Below are positions 1 to 7,968 of a stretch of 41,233 nt of DNA, piece by piece (the first letter of the stretch is position 1; every line of letters begins with the position of its first letter). A program made the translations under genes and the position numbers. Origin of the DNA: Desulfobacteraceae bacterium UBA2771 (GTDB taxonomy: Bacteria > Desulfobacterota > Desulfobacteria > Desulfobacterales > Desulfosarcinaceae); contig DEIP01000127.1 of NCBI GenBank assembly GCA_002352605.1, forward strand, positions 1 through 41,233, given 5' to 3'. A model generated the notes under the pieces. That model had not been told where the DNA came from, ran no database searches, and worked only from the letters and a program-made list of their open reading frames with translations.

Positions 1-542
1 GGACAGGCTTGGTACGATGTAGTGTCTGTTTTGCCCTGAGCATGATTTTTGAACCTCCTGTACGATAAACGGGTTCGAGAATAGGCCGGGATAGTAGTGC
101 TTGCGCATCGGCGGTTAATGGTTTGACAAAAACCATCTTCGGTGACTGGGCCTTAGCGCTGTATCCTTTCCGGGTCCGATGAAAGCCCTTGGTGTTGCCC
201 ACATATATCCAGTTGGCCGCTTTGTAGATGGTTCCCCGAAACCATTGGGGATCCACAAAAGTCTCGAGCAGTAGAACCGGATGGCCGAAAACGACCTGCC
301 AATCGGCCGGCAATCTTTTTTGGCATAACGATAACACGCGAGATGCCAGATTCGGGAAATGCCAGTCGGGCAGGATCAGAAAGCGGCTATTATTGGTGAC
401 CAGTTTTAGCCGATCATACTGATGGCGAAAGTCCCATCCGATCCAGCGATCCCGTGCTGAAAACGTGGTTGTTCAAGCGGACGGACGGGCCGGACAATGA
501 TCTCTAACAGATTCAACAAGGATTGCCCCCAGAATGAAGTAT
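1..542 (-). pseudogene. Decayed DruA-like (DUF4338) protein gene, partial
   Basis: Reading the minus strand from about 466 down to 1 gives an open frame with hallmarks of the DUF4338/DruA family: ARDRWIGW, then NNSRFLILP, then FPNLASRVLSL, then LLLETFVDP followed by a WFRGT.YKAANW block, and a VFVKPL segment. Such domains occur in the Druantia defence protein DruA and beside or within transposase proteins. The frame has a TGA just upstream of the ARDRW block. A different frame immediately before it (about 466-510) reads IIVRPVRPLEQPRFQ, which looks like the family N-terminus. The two pieces join where roughly 40 residues, including the usual HHYLG segment, should be, so an internal deletion with frameshift is likely. 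The 3' part runs off the window. No ATG start is visible. Domain assignment is fairly secure; whether the parent gene was transposon-borne or a defence gene cannot be told here. Confidence 0.65.
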
Positions 543-712
543 CAAATGACTGATGTATACCTCATCCGGAGGCATTTGATCAGAAGTCTTTTCAAATATC
601 TGTTTTAATTTTATAGATACATTAGAACAAAAACACCCTGGGGGTCAGCTCTTCATTCTTGACAAACAGCTTGGTAACGGTCGAGATGCCAACGACCGAA
701 AGTTTGATACAG

Positions 713-3700
713 CTATTTTAAAAAGTGTTGGAATCCGGGGCAACTCAAACTTGCCGCCTCAGGGGGCGAGGCATTATAACCCCTTATAGGGGTAGCCAAA
801 GCCGGCCCATCGGGGGGCGGCTTGTTACTCGGATGTGATCGTTGCTTTTCGCCGCGAGTGCGTGGCGACGCCATGATCGATCCCTTCAACCTTCTTATCC
901 CCTCCACCCGATCCACGGTAAGGGTCACCGCCCCCCAGTTGATTTCCACCTTTCCCGTCAGCAGGTAGGGGCGGTTTCGGTTGATCATATGACGGAAGCG
1001 GCGGTGGGCCGCCGGGAAGAAGGTGGTCTCCACGATACCGGTTTCGTCCTCGAAGGTGAGAAATTCCATGGGATCGCCCTGGCGGGTGTGAACTACCTTG
1101 CCGGTGACCAGCCAGGCGGCCAGTCGCACCCGTTGGCCGACTCGTTCGGAAAGCCGGTCGGCTTTCACGGTGTTTTTTGGATTGATGGCTCCGGAAAATA
1201 GGGTGATGGGATGCCGGTCGCATAGAAAATCCAGGACGGCGAACTCCCGGCGAAGACGCGTCGTGGTACCCGTCGGCGGAAATGGGGGCGGCGAAATCTC
1301 AGCCACCGTGAATTGCCGGGATGTGAACAGATCCGCCTGTCCCCGTGACCGCCGCCGAGCCGCCTGCCAGCGGGCCAGGGACCATAGCAACCGGGTCCGT
1401 GAACGTGCGGTGTCCAGAGTGTCCAGGGCGCCGCAGTGGATCAGGGCGCGCCCCTCGTCTACATCGGGCTGCACGCGATCCAGAAAATCGGTCATGTCCC
1501 TGAAACCGGATGCCTGCCGGCATGTCGTGATCTTTTCCATGGTGTGTCGGCTCAATCCGCCAACCGCCATCAGGCCCACTTGCAGCCGCCGCTCTTTGCC
1601 TGTCCAGCGGATCAGACTGGTGGCGACGTCCGGCGGGTCGACCACCAGTCCCATGCGTCGGGCCTCGGAGACGTAGGCAAAGGTGCTGTAAAAGCCCCCT
1701 TGGTTGCTGATGACGCCGGCCATGAATTCGGCCGGGTGGTGGGTTTTGAGAAAGGCCGCCTGGAACGACACCCGGGCGTAGGAGGCGCTGTGGGGTTTGC
1801 AAAAAGAGTATCCGGAAAAACTCATCATCATCTGCCACACAGCGTCGGCCCGATCCGGGGATACCTCCCGGGAAGCAGCGCCGGCCATGAAACGGTCATG
1901 GAAATCGGCCAATTGGCGCCGGCGATCCTTTTTGGCGATGATTTTACGCAGACCATCGGCCTCGGCATCGGAGAATCCGGCCAGGGCCACGGCCGTCCGT
2001 GAGACGTCCTCCTGGTAAACCATGATGCCGAAGGTTTCGTCCAGTACATTGGCCAGCAGGGGGTGGATGGGATCCCAACTACCGCCGTGCAGGCGGCGCA
2101 GGTACTCCTGAATATAGGCGTTCGCCGCCGGTCGGATGATGGAGGCGTGAATGACCAGGTGGTCGAAGTCACCGCTGCCGGCTTTCTGGTGCAGCAGTCG
2201 CATGGCCGGGCTCTCGATGTAAAAACAGCCAATGGTATGGCCGCGGGAAACGGTCTCCCGGGTAACCGGATCGTCTTCGGGTTCCCATCGCCCTTCGTCG
2301 AAATCGATGCCGTTGGCTTTCACGTTGGCCACGGCGTCCCGGATCACCCCCAGGCTGCGGTTCCCCAGAAGATCGATTTTTACCAGACCGGCGTTTTCGG
2401 CGCCGTCTTTGTCCCATTGGATGAGGGGCACCCCTTTGGGGGCATTTTCCATGGGAACGTAGCCGTTCAAGGGATCCGGGGTTATCACCACGCCGCCGGG
2501 ATGCACGGAGAGGTGGCGCGGGATCCCGATGGTTCGCTGGGCCAGGGCCATGATCTGCGGCCAGGGCTCAACGAGATCCAGGTGGCGGGTTTCCGGGCGG
2601 CGCCGCAGGTTTTCCAGCAGTCCCGCATCCGGTTCACCCCGATGCGGGAACCAGGGTAGGTGCCGGGTGATCCTGCCGATCTCGGCATCGGGTATGCCGA
2701 ACACCTTGGCCGTTTCCCGCAGGGCCATGCGGGGCTGGAACAGGATGTGGCTGGCGACCATGGCCGCGTGGCCGGCAAAGCGTCCCAGCACGTCGTCGAT
2801 GACTGTGTCCCGCTCATCCCAGGCAAAATCAACGTCGATGTCCGGCGGGTCACTTCTCCCGGGGTTGAGAAAGCGGCCGAAGTAAAGGTTGTGCTTGACC
2901 GGGCAGACATTGGTGATTCCCAGGCAATAGGCCACCAGGGAGGCGGCCGCCGACCCCCGGCCGCAGGTTCGCGGACTCTGCAACACGATATCTTTCACCA
3001 CCAGAAAGTAAGCCGGAAAACCCATTTGGGCGATGACGGCCAACTCGTGTTCCAGGCGTCGCACCACGGCCTCACCCAGTTCTTCACCGTATCGGTTTCG
3101 GGCACCGGCATAGGCGGCCCGGCGCAGGCAATCGGCGGCACTGCGGTTCTTGTTGTCTTCCCACGGCGGCATGACCAGACCGAAATCAGGGCCGGTAAAC
3201 TGTAATTCGTCGGCCATCTTGCAGGTGTTGTCTATTGCCTCCGGGAAATGAACGAACCGCCGGCGATATGCGTCGGCCGAGGCCAGCCAGGCGTCGGCCG
3301 GGGCCATGTCGTCGGGGGCGATCCGGGATAGGGTCGTGTTGCCGGCGATGGCCCGCAGCAGGCGATGCACGGCGAATCCGTCCGGTTCCAGAAAGAAACT
3401 GCCCGGTGTGGCCACCATGGGGATGCCCTGGCGTCGAGCCGCCCGAACCAGCGGGTGAAAAGGAGATGGGGGACGCCGGGGCAAGGCCGCTGCCGTGTGG
3501 ACCCCGGCCTGGTGCCAAGCGGCCAGCAGGTCGACGTGGCTGGTGAGCACCAGCAAGCCGCCGGCCAGATGGGGCAGGGTGCCGGCCAGATCGAATGCCG
3601 GATCCCGGTGGCGCCGGGTGATCAATCGGCACAGGTTGGCGTAACCGGTCGTATCCTTAACCAGGCAGACGGCGCGGTGTTTCCGGTTCGGATCAGTGAG

Positions 3701-3892
3701 CTCCGCCCCCACGATGGGCGTGAGCCCCGCTTCACGGCAGGCATTCAGAAATTTCCATAAACCGTAGAGGTTGTCCGTGTCGGTCAGGGCCAGACGGTCG
3801 TATCCCATGCGTCGGGCGGCCCGGCAAATGGTTGCCGGCGAATCGGTGCCCCACATGAGGGAGTAGTGGGATCGAACGGTGAGGGGAACCAT
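713..3892 (-). CDS. dnaE2: Error-prone DNA polymerase III alpha subunit (DnaE2/ImuC)
   Basis: C-family DNA polymerase of 1059 residues, shorter than replicative DnaE1 and within the usual DnaE2 size. An N-terminal PHP domain begins with SHYSLMWGTDSP. The catalytic palm carries PDIDVDF at about residues 350-356, whose aspartates bind metal. The helix-hairpin-helix region follows, and an OB-fold with GKVV...GDPMEFLTFEDETG lies near residues 930-1010. The last 50 residues are a low-complexity tail. The protein would perform translesion synthesis with an ImuB-type partner that recruits the beta clamp. It is the last gene of a minus-strand cluster lexA, DUF72, ImuB-like, ROK, dnaE2, which supports the DnaE2 assignment over DnaE1. 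The start is ATG at 3890-3892; no strong ribosome binding site precedes it. A 110-base gap to the ROK gene holds a dispersed repeat. Established for the family: mutagenic, SOS-induced. Regulation here is inferred from the linked lexA. Confidence 0.88.
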   Translation of the reverse strand: MVPLTVRSHYSLMWGTDSPATICRAARRMGYDRLALTDTDNLYGLWKFLNACREAGLTPIVGAELTDPNRKHRAVCLVKDTTGYANLCRLITRRHRDPAFDLAGTLPHLAGGLLVLTSHVDLLAAWHQAGVHTAAALPRRPPSPFHPLVRAARRQGIPMVATPGSFFLEPDGFAVHRLLRAIAGNTTLSRIAPDDMAPADAWLASADAYRRRFVHFPEAIDNTCKMADELQFTGPDFGLVMPPWEDNKNRSAADCLRRAAYAGARNRYGEELGEAVVRRLEHELAVIAQMGFPAYFLVVKDIVLQSPRTCGRGSAAASLVAYCLGITNVCPVKHNLYFGRFLNPGRSDPPDIDVDFAWDERDTVIDDVLGRFAGHAAMVASHILFQPRMALRETAKVFGIPDAEIGRITRHLPWFPHRGEPDAGLLENLRRRPETRHLDLVEPWPQIMALAQRTIGIPRHLSVHPGGVVITPDPLNGYVPMENAPKGVPLIQWDKDGAENAGLVKIDLLGNRSLGVIRDAVANVKANGIDFDEGRWEPEDDPVTRETVSRGHTIGCFYIESPAMRLLHQKAGSGDFDHLVIHASIIRPAANAYIQEYLRRLHGGSWDPIHPLLANVLDETFGIMVYQEDVSRTAVALAGFSDAEADGLRKIIAKKDRRRQLADFHDRFMAGAASREVSPDRADAVWQMMMSFSGYSFCKPHSASYARVSFQAAFLKTHHPAEFMAGVISNQGGFYSTFAYVSEARRMGLVVDPPDVATSLIRWTGKERRLQVGLMAVGGLSRHTMEKITTCRQASGFRDMTDFLDRVQPDVDEGRALIHCGALDTLDTARSRTRLLWSLARWQAARRRSRGQADLFTSRQFTVAEISPPPFPPTGTTTRLRREFAVLDFLCDRHPITLFSGAINPKNTVKADRLSERVGQRVRLAAWLVTGKVVHTRQGDPMEFLTFEDETGIVETTFFPAAHRRFRHMINRNRPYLLTGKVEINWGAVTLTVDRVEGIRRLKGSIMASPRTRGEKQRSHPSNKPPPDGPALATPIRGYNASPPEAASLSCPGFQHFLK

Positions 3893-3903
3893 ATGGAATT
3901 TCA

Positions 3904-3973
3904 GATAATATTTTTGAACTGCATTATCGGTCGTCGCGGTATGTCCATATCACTTCCTCCCTTTGGCCTTGCC
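3904..3973. repeat. Dispersed 70-bp imperfect repeat, copy A
   Basis: This stretch between dnaE2 and the ROK gene aligns without gaps to 9697-9766, with 53 of 70 positions identical by my count. The best conserved cores are TTATCGGTCGTYGCGGTATG and GGCCTTGCC. Neither copy looks coding. Two copies in 41 kb suggest a dispersed intergenic repeat family in this genome. Confidence 0.55.
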
Positions 3974-4002
3974 TGACCCCTGCAAATGAAGGATGGATAC
4001 CC

Positions 4003-4914
4003 TCATTTCCCGATCCAGGCAGCGCCGATGACGCCCGCCGAATCACCCAAGCGATGTTTTAAAATCGGGGTCTCCACCTTTTCGTGGAAGGCGTAGCGTT
4101 GTACTTGTTCCAACCCCAGTGTGTAGAGCTCATCGATGTTGGAGACCCCGCCGCCCAGCACCACCGCATCGGGATCCAGAACGGAGATCAGGCCCCCCAG
4201 GCAGCGGCCGAAATCGTCCAGAAACCGTTCGAAGGCAACGGTGCAATCGGCCTCCCCTCGCCGGTACCCGTCGGTAATCTGCTCCAGGGTGAGCGGCCGG
4301 CCGGTTTGCGCGAAAAAGGATCGGGCCACACCGCCACCGCTGATTTTGGTCTCCACGCAGCCCCGGTTGCCGCAGTAGCAACGCGTACCTGCCGGGTCTA
4401 CGGAGAAGTGACCCCACTCGCCACCGATGCGGTGTCGGCCGGTGTGGATCCGTCCGCCGATGCTGATACCGCCCCCGCAACCGGTTCCCAGGATGATGCC
4501 GAACACCAGATGATATCCTTTGGCGGCGCCATCTCTGGCTTCGGCCAGGGTAAAGCAGTTGGCGTCGTTTTCCATGGCGATGGGGCGGCCCAGGCGCTGC
4601 TCCAGGTCCTGCTGAAAGGGGTGGCCGATGAGTCCGGTGGTGTTGGCGTTCTGGACCCGGCCGCTTCGATCGTTGATCGTGCCGGGAATACCGATGCCGA
4701 TGGCGCAGGCCTGATTCCGGGGCACGTTTTCCAATGTTTGCCGGATTAGCGTGTGGACGGCATGCCGGATTTTTTCGTATTCGGTGGGGTTATTCGGATC
4801 ACGCGGCGTGGCTACGCGTTTCCGCATCAGGATGCGGCCCGAAGGATCCAGCAGGATAGCCTCGATCTTGGTTCCTCCCAGATCGAGGCCCAGACGATAC
4901 GGGGTGTCTGGCAT
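4003..4914 (-). CDS. ROK-family sugar kinase, Mak (fructokinase)-like
   Basis: Protein of 303 residues that reads through as a complete ROK kinase. It has the phosphate-binding motif DLGGTKIE near the N-terminus, GIPGTI, the substrate segment NDANCFTLAEA, GTGCGGGI, the sugar-binding GEWGH, and the zinc-binding CYCGNRGCVETKISG. The C-terminal parts LDPDAVVLGGGVSN, VETPI and GDSAGVIGAAW resemble E. coli Mak fructokinase closely, so ATP-dependent phosphorylation of fructose or a similar hexose is the best guess. The start is ATG at 4912-4914 with GGAAAGGAG close upstream. The gene sits between the ImuB-like polymerase (83-base gap) and dnaE2 (110-base gap), on the same strand, an odd place for a sugar kinase. 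Substrate is not decided by sequence; glucose, mannose or N-acetylglucosamine remain possible. Confidence 0.85.
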   Translation of the reverse strand: MPDTPYRLGLDLGGTKIEAILLDPSGRILMRKRVATPRDPNNPTEYEKIRHAVHTLIRQTLENVPRNQACAIGIGIPGTINDRSGRVQNANTTGLIGHPFQQDLEQRLGRPIAMENDANCFTLAEARDGAAKGYHLVFGIILGTGCGGGISIGGRIHTGRHRIGGEWGHFSVDPAGTRCYCGNRGCVETKISGGGVARSFFAQTGRPLTLEQITDGYRRGEADCTVAFERFLDDFGRCLGGLISVLDPDAVVLGGGVSNIDELYTLGLEQVQRYAFHEKVETPILKHRLGDSAGVIGAAWIGK

Positions 4915-4997
4915 GGTGTTTCTCCTTTCCTTAATCTCTCAATCCCCTAATTCGGAATTCCACAGTCCCTCTTCGGACTTCCGTCTTCGCTCTTCGG

Positions 4998-6206
4998 TCA
5001 TCCGGCCTCTGTCTTCTGTAATTCGTCCACCGCCGCCGGCGTCCGCCCCATGACCAGGGCATCAGTGCCGAAGCGGTGGCGGATCCGGTCCATGACCGCC
5101 ATCAGCCGGTCCTGCTTCTCCGCCATGCGGCGTTCCGGTTCGAACAAAAGCCGCTGGGCCGGCGGATAGGTCAGTCGGTCGCAAACGAGGGTCATGCGCC
5201 GCAGCCGGACCCGCCGGATCCAGGCCAGATTGAGCACCCGCCGGGCATGGGCGAAGAGGGAAAAATCGTTGGCCGTAGGCGGTGTGGCCCTTACTTGGCG
5301 GATTCGTCTGACGCCGTCGGTATGTTCCAGAACCAGGCCGATTCGCCGGGCAGCCAGGGCCTGGCGCCGCAGTTGCCGGCCGGCCCGTTCCACCAGCCGG
5401 TACAGGGTGCCCTCAACGTGTGAGCGGTCGTTGGTGTCGTCGCCGAATTCCCGGAATTCGATGACCCGCGGCGGCGGTTGATTCGCCGGGTGAACGGGTG
5501 ACGGGTCGATGCCGTGGAGCCGCTCATGAATGAATGCTCCCCGGTGGCCGAAGAGGGTCCGCATCTGATCGGCGGTAAAGGCGGCAGCCTGAAACACCCG
5601 GGTGATGTTGAAATCATTCAATCGTGTCAGGTCGTCACGCTCGATGCCGGGTACCAGAAAGAGCGGCAGGGGCGCCAGAAAAGCCGCTTCGTCACCGGGT
5701 TCCACGATATACTCGCCAAGGGGTTTGACCAGCCGGGTGGCGGTTTTGGCGATCAGCTTGCTGGTGGCCACCGACCAGATGGGTGCCAGGCCGAGGTCTC
5801 GCCGGATCCGGCGGTACAATCGCCAGGCCACATCTACCGGCGGCCCCAACAGGCGGCTGCTGCCGGTGACATCCACAAACAGATGGCCGTCTCCGTCGCC
5901 CGGTTCGATGAGGGGGGAGCAGGGCAGGGCGGATTTCAGCATCCGGGTCATGGCCTGACGGTAGCGAGCCGGGTGGGGCGGCAGCACCCGGGCGTCCCGG
6001 CACCGGCCAAGGGCCCGGCTTAGGGGCATGTGTTTTCTGACCCCGGCTTGAAAGGCCTCTTCGCTCATGTCGGCCACCGCGGCCCGGGCGGCCCCTTCAG
6101 GCGCAACGATTATCGGCCGGCCGAGGAGCCGGCGGTCCAGCACCCGCTCCACGGCTACGGCGAAGTCGGCGACATTGATGTGGATGATGGATCTGTCCTC
6201 CGTCAT
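4998..6206 (-). CDS. imuB: ImuB-like, catalytically inactive Y-family DNA polymerase
   Basis: Protein of 402 residues with the Y-family polymerase fold: an N-terminal IIHINVADF where active Pol IV has IIHVDMDxF, a DVTGSSRLLG palm block, a PLFLVPGIE thumb/HhH segment, and a little-finger region. The metal ligands are missing. The first aspartate is Asn11, the Asp two residues on is Ala13, and the Asp-Glu pair of the SxDE motif aligns with Gly107-His108. A QRLLF pentapeptide at residues 351-355 fits the beta-clamp-binding consensus QLxLF. Inactive catalytic site plus clamp motif is the signature of ImuB, the scaffold that brings DnaE2 to the clamp. I place the start at ATG 6206-6204, which overlaps the DUF72 stop as ATGA and has AGGAGGG just upstream; an upstream extension of the frame overlaps DUF72 and is unlikely. 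Translational coupling to DUF72 is probable. Confidence 0.82.
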   Translation of the reverse strand: MTEDRSIIHINVADFAVAVERVLDRRLLGRPIIVAPEGAARAAVADMSEEAFQAGVRKHMPLSRALGRCRDARVLPPHPARYRQAMTRMLKSALPCSPLIEPGDGDGHLFVDVTGSSRLLGPPVDVAWRLYRRIRRDLGLAPIWSVATSKLIAKTATRLVKPLGEYIVEPGDEAAFLAPLPLFLVPGIERDDLTRLNDFNITRVFQAAAFTADQMRTLFGHRGAFIHERLHGIDPSPVHPANQPPPRVIEFREFGDDTNDRSHVEGTLYRLVERAGRQLRRQALAARRIGLVLEHTDGVRRIRQVRATPPTANDFSLFAHARRVLNLAWIRRVRLRRMTLVCDRLTYPPAQRLLFEPERRMAEKQDRLMAVMDRIRHRFGTDALVMGRTPAAVDELQKTEAG

Positions 6207-7018
6207 CCCTCCTCCGTCAGTTGCCCCATCAGCATCCGGGCATTTTTGGGTGCCTGGCCGCGGACGTGGTTGTTGAAAAAAATGATGCCGGTAGCCGCCT
6301 GCCGGGCTATCTCGGGAATGTGGGTCCGGGACCACCGGGCCAGTTCCTCGTCGCTGTAATCGTAATCGAACTGCTTTTGCATATTGCCCGACCGCCATCC
6401 TTTGGTGTTGCGACCGTGAAAGCGGACGTAGAAAAGGTCCGGATTGGTGACCATGGCCAGGGGCGGGAACAGGTCCGGCAGGGGCGGGACGTCCACGCAG
6501 ACCAGGGCCACCCGGCGTGCTTGAAGGCCGGCGAACACCCGGTCGGTGGCCCAGGACGTGTGGCGGAACTCCACGGCCAGGGGCAGATCGCCGAGGGCAT
6601 CCAGGAGCCGGGCCAGGTAGCGGCGATTGTTCGGGTTACGCCGGAAAAAAGGCGGCAACTGAACCAGTACGGCCATTAGTTGGCCCGACTGCACCAGCGG
6701 AGCGATACCCTCCCGGTACAGGGTTGCCTGGCCCGGCCACCCGTTGGGATCCACCTCGTGGGTCAGGGTGCGGGTGAGTTTGGCGGTAAAGCGAAACCCC
6801 TCCGGTGCCCGGCGACGCATGCGGTCCATGGCCGCTGCCTTGGGCATCTGGTACCAGGTATAGTTAATCTCGGTGACCGGGAAGATCCGGGCATAGTGCG
6901 CCAGCATCCGGGCCGATCCGGTGCCCGGCGGGTAGAAGCCGGCATCCACCCACTCGCTGTAGGCGTATCCGCTGGTTCCCACCAGAATCCGGTCCGGGTT
7001 GTTATTCTTGATCGCCAT
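6203..7018 (-). CDS. DUF72 (YecE-like) TIM-barrel protein
   Basis: About 271 residues with the DUF72 signature: GTSGYAYSEW near the N-terminus, NYTWYQMP, FRFTAKLTRTLTH, LVQLPPFF, AVEFRHTSW, YVRFHGRN and, at the end, FFNNHVRGQAPKNA. The family adopts a TIM-barrel fold and its biochemical role is not established. The stop overlaps the ImuB-like start by 4 bases, a tight coupling. The position between lexA and imuB is where ImuA sits in the classical lexA-imuA-imuB-dnaE2 cassette, which suggests a role in DNA repair, but that is inference. I chose ATG at 7018; an in-frame GTG three codons upstream (7027) is equally possible, since neither has a clear Shine-Dalgarno sequence. Confidence 0.85.
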   Translation of the reverse strand: MAIKNNNPDRILVGTSGYAYSEWVDAGFYPPGTGSARMLAHYARIFPVTEINYTWYQMPKAAAMDRMRRRAPEGFRFTAKLTRTLTHEVDPNGWPGQATLYREGIAPLVQSGQLMAVLVQLPPFFRRNPNNRRYLARLLDALGDLPLAVEFRHTSWATDRVFAGLQARRVALVCVDVPPLPDLFPPLAMVTNPDLFYVRFHGRNTKGWRSGNMQKQFDYDYSDEELARWSRTHIPEIARQAATGIIFFNNHVRGQAPKNARMLMGQLTEEG

Positions 7019-7084
7019 CACCGTCACTTTTTGATGAATGCTTTAAACGCCAATGTTGATAGATTCGAAAAAATTGATATCTCA

Positions 7085-7208
7085 GACGGTTTCGTAACCA
7101 ATTCGAGATCAAGGCTTGCAAGTCCCGAGAAATGAGGCGTACTTGTCGTACGCCGCAGTGACGAGGGATGAAGCGTAACGCAGATATCGAATTGGTTACG
7201 AAACCGTC
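7085..7208. repeat. 124-bp MITE-like element with perfect 22-bp inverted ends
   Basis: The left end (7085-7106, beginning GACGGTTTCGTAACC) is the exact reverse complement of the right end (7187-7208). The interior contains a second hairpin, GGCGTAC-TTGTC-GTACGCC, at about 7136-7154. The element lies between lexA and DUF72 and its right end covers two bases of the lexA stop codon. No open reading frame is present. It could be a non-autonomous mobile element, and when transcribed it would fold into a long stem that may terminate or attenuate read-through from lexA. Confidence 0.8.
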
Positions 7209-7857
7209 AACGGATACCCGCCGGCCCCCGCTGTATACCGATCACCCGGCCCTGGATCAGCACTTCGCCGAAGCCATAGCGCATGACTGGATAGTCGGGG
7301 TTCTCCGGCCGTAGTTCCACGTGGTCCCGGTGGAGAAAGAAGCGTTTTATCGTGGCGTCTTCCCCGTGTATCAGGGCCACGACGATCTCGCTGTTTTCGG
7401 CGTATTGTCGCGGTGTGCACACGGCCATATCCCCGTCCAGGATACCGGCCCTTGTCATGGAATCCCCCCGCACCCGCAAGGCGAAAAGATGTTGGCCGCG
7501 GTACAGGGCGCCGTCCAGCACCAGGCTGCCTTCCCACTCCTGTTGGGCGTACAGGGGAAGACCGGCCGTGACTCGGCCCACCACCGGCACCTCGACCCAC
7601 CGCTGGACTGCCGCCGTTTCGCCGGTGGGGGTTAGCAGGTGAATGGTCCGGCTGTAGCGACCCTGGCGCTTGACCACCCCCTTTTGCTCCAACAACTTCA
7701 GGCCCTGGGAGACGGCGGCGTGGCTGATCCCAAGCTCTCGGGCCGCCTGGCGCAGACTGGGCGCATTGCCGGTGCGTTCGATGATATCTTTCAGATAGTC
7801 GAAGAGTCGCCTCTGTCCCGGTGTCAGTTTGGGTCCCACTTTTGTTTCCCCATGCAT
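7207..7857 (-). CDS. lexA: LexA-type SOS repressor (self-cleaving)
   Basis: Protein of 216 residues. Residues 10-70 form a winged helix-turn-helix (LTPGQRRLFDYL through the ARELGISHAAVSQGLKLLEQKG recognition region). Residues 88-210 form the S24 peptidase domain. The predicted autocleavage bond is Ala98-Gly99 in GRVTAG, the nucleophile Ser133 in RGDSM, and the general base Lys171 in DATIKRF. All elements for RecA-stimulated self-cleavage are present. The DNA-binding part differs from the E. coli type, so the operator may differ too, consistent with the LexA2 repressors linked to imuB-dnaE2. The start is ATG at 7855-7857; there is no clear Shine-Dalgarno and the predicted transcript leader is only some 15 bases. 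Divergent to nth. The stop codon is embedded in the end of the inverted-repeat element. Confidence 0.88.
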   Translation of the reverse strand: MHGETKVGPKLTPGQRRLFDYLKDIIERTGNAPSLRQAARELGISHAAVSQGLKLLEQKGVVKRQGRYSRTIHLLTPTGETAAVQRWVEVPVVGRVTAGLPLYAQQEWEGSLVLDGALYRGQHLFALRVRGDSMTRAGILDGDMAVCTPRQYAENSEIVVALIHGEDATIKRFFLHRDHVELRPENPDYPVMRYGFGEVLIQGRVIGIQRGPAGIR

Positions 7858-7877
7858 GGATGATTATGTTATTCTCG

Positions 7878-7905
7878 ATTATAGAAGGCCAAATGTAAAT
7901 GTCAA
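7878..7905 (-). promoter_or_regulatory. lexA promoter with tandem hexamers over the -35 box
   Basis: On the minus strand TTGACA (7905-7900) and TATAAT (7883-7878) are separated by 16 bases, a near-consensus sigma-70 promoter. The -35 box is the middle of three abutting hexamers TTTACA-TTGACA-TTTACA (7911-7894). The tandem arrangement is a candidate LexA operator for autoregulation; that part is inference. Confidence 0.65.
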
Positions 7906-7968
7906 TGTAAAGTTTTTAACGTGTCCATCAATTTCAATAATATATAAACCAGCGAAGAACCGACTGCC

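Noticed and set aside
228..422. 64-codon plus-strand frame
   Set aside because: It is antisense to the DruA-like remnant, has no ribosome binding site and no recognisable sequence.
2063..2659. Long plus-strand frames opposite dnaE2
   Set aside because: High-GC antisense shadows of a well-supported polymerase gene.
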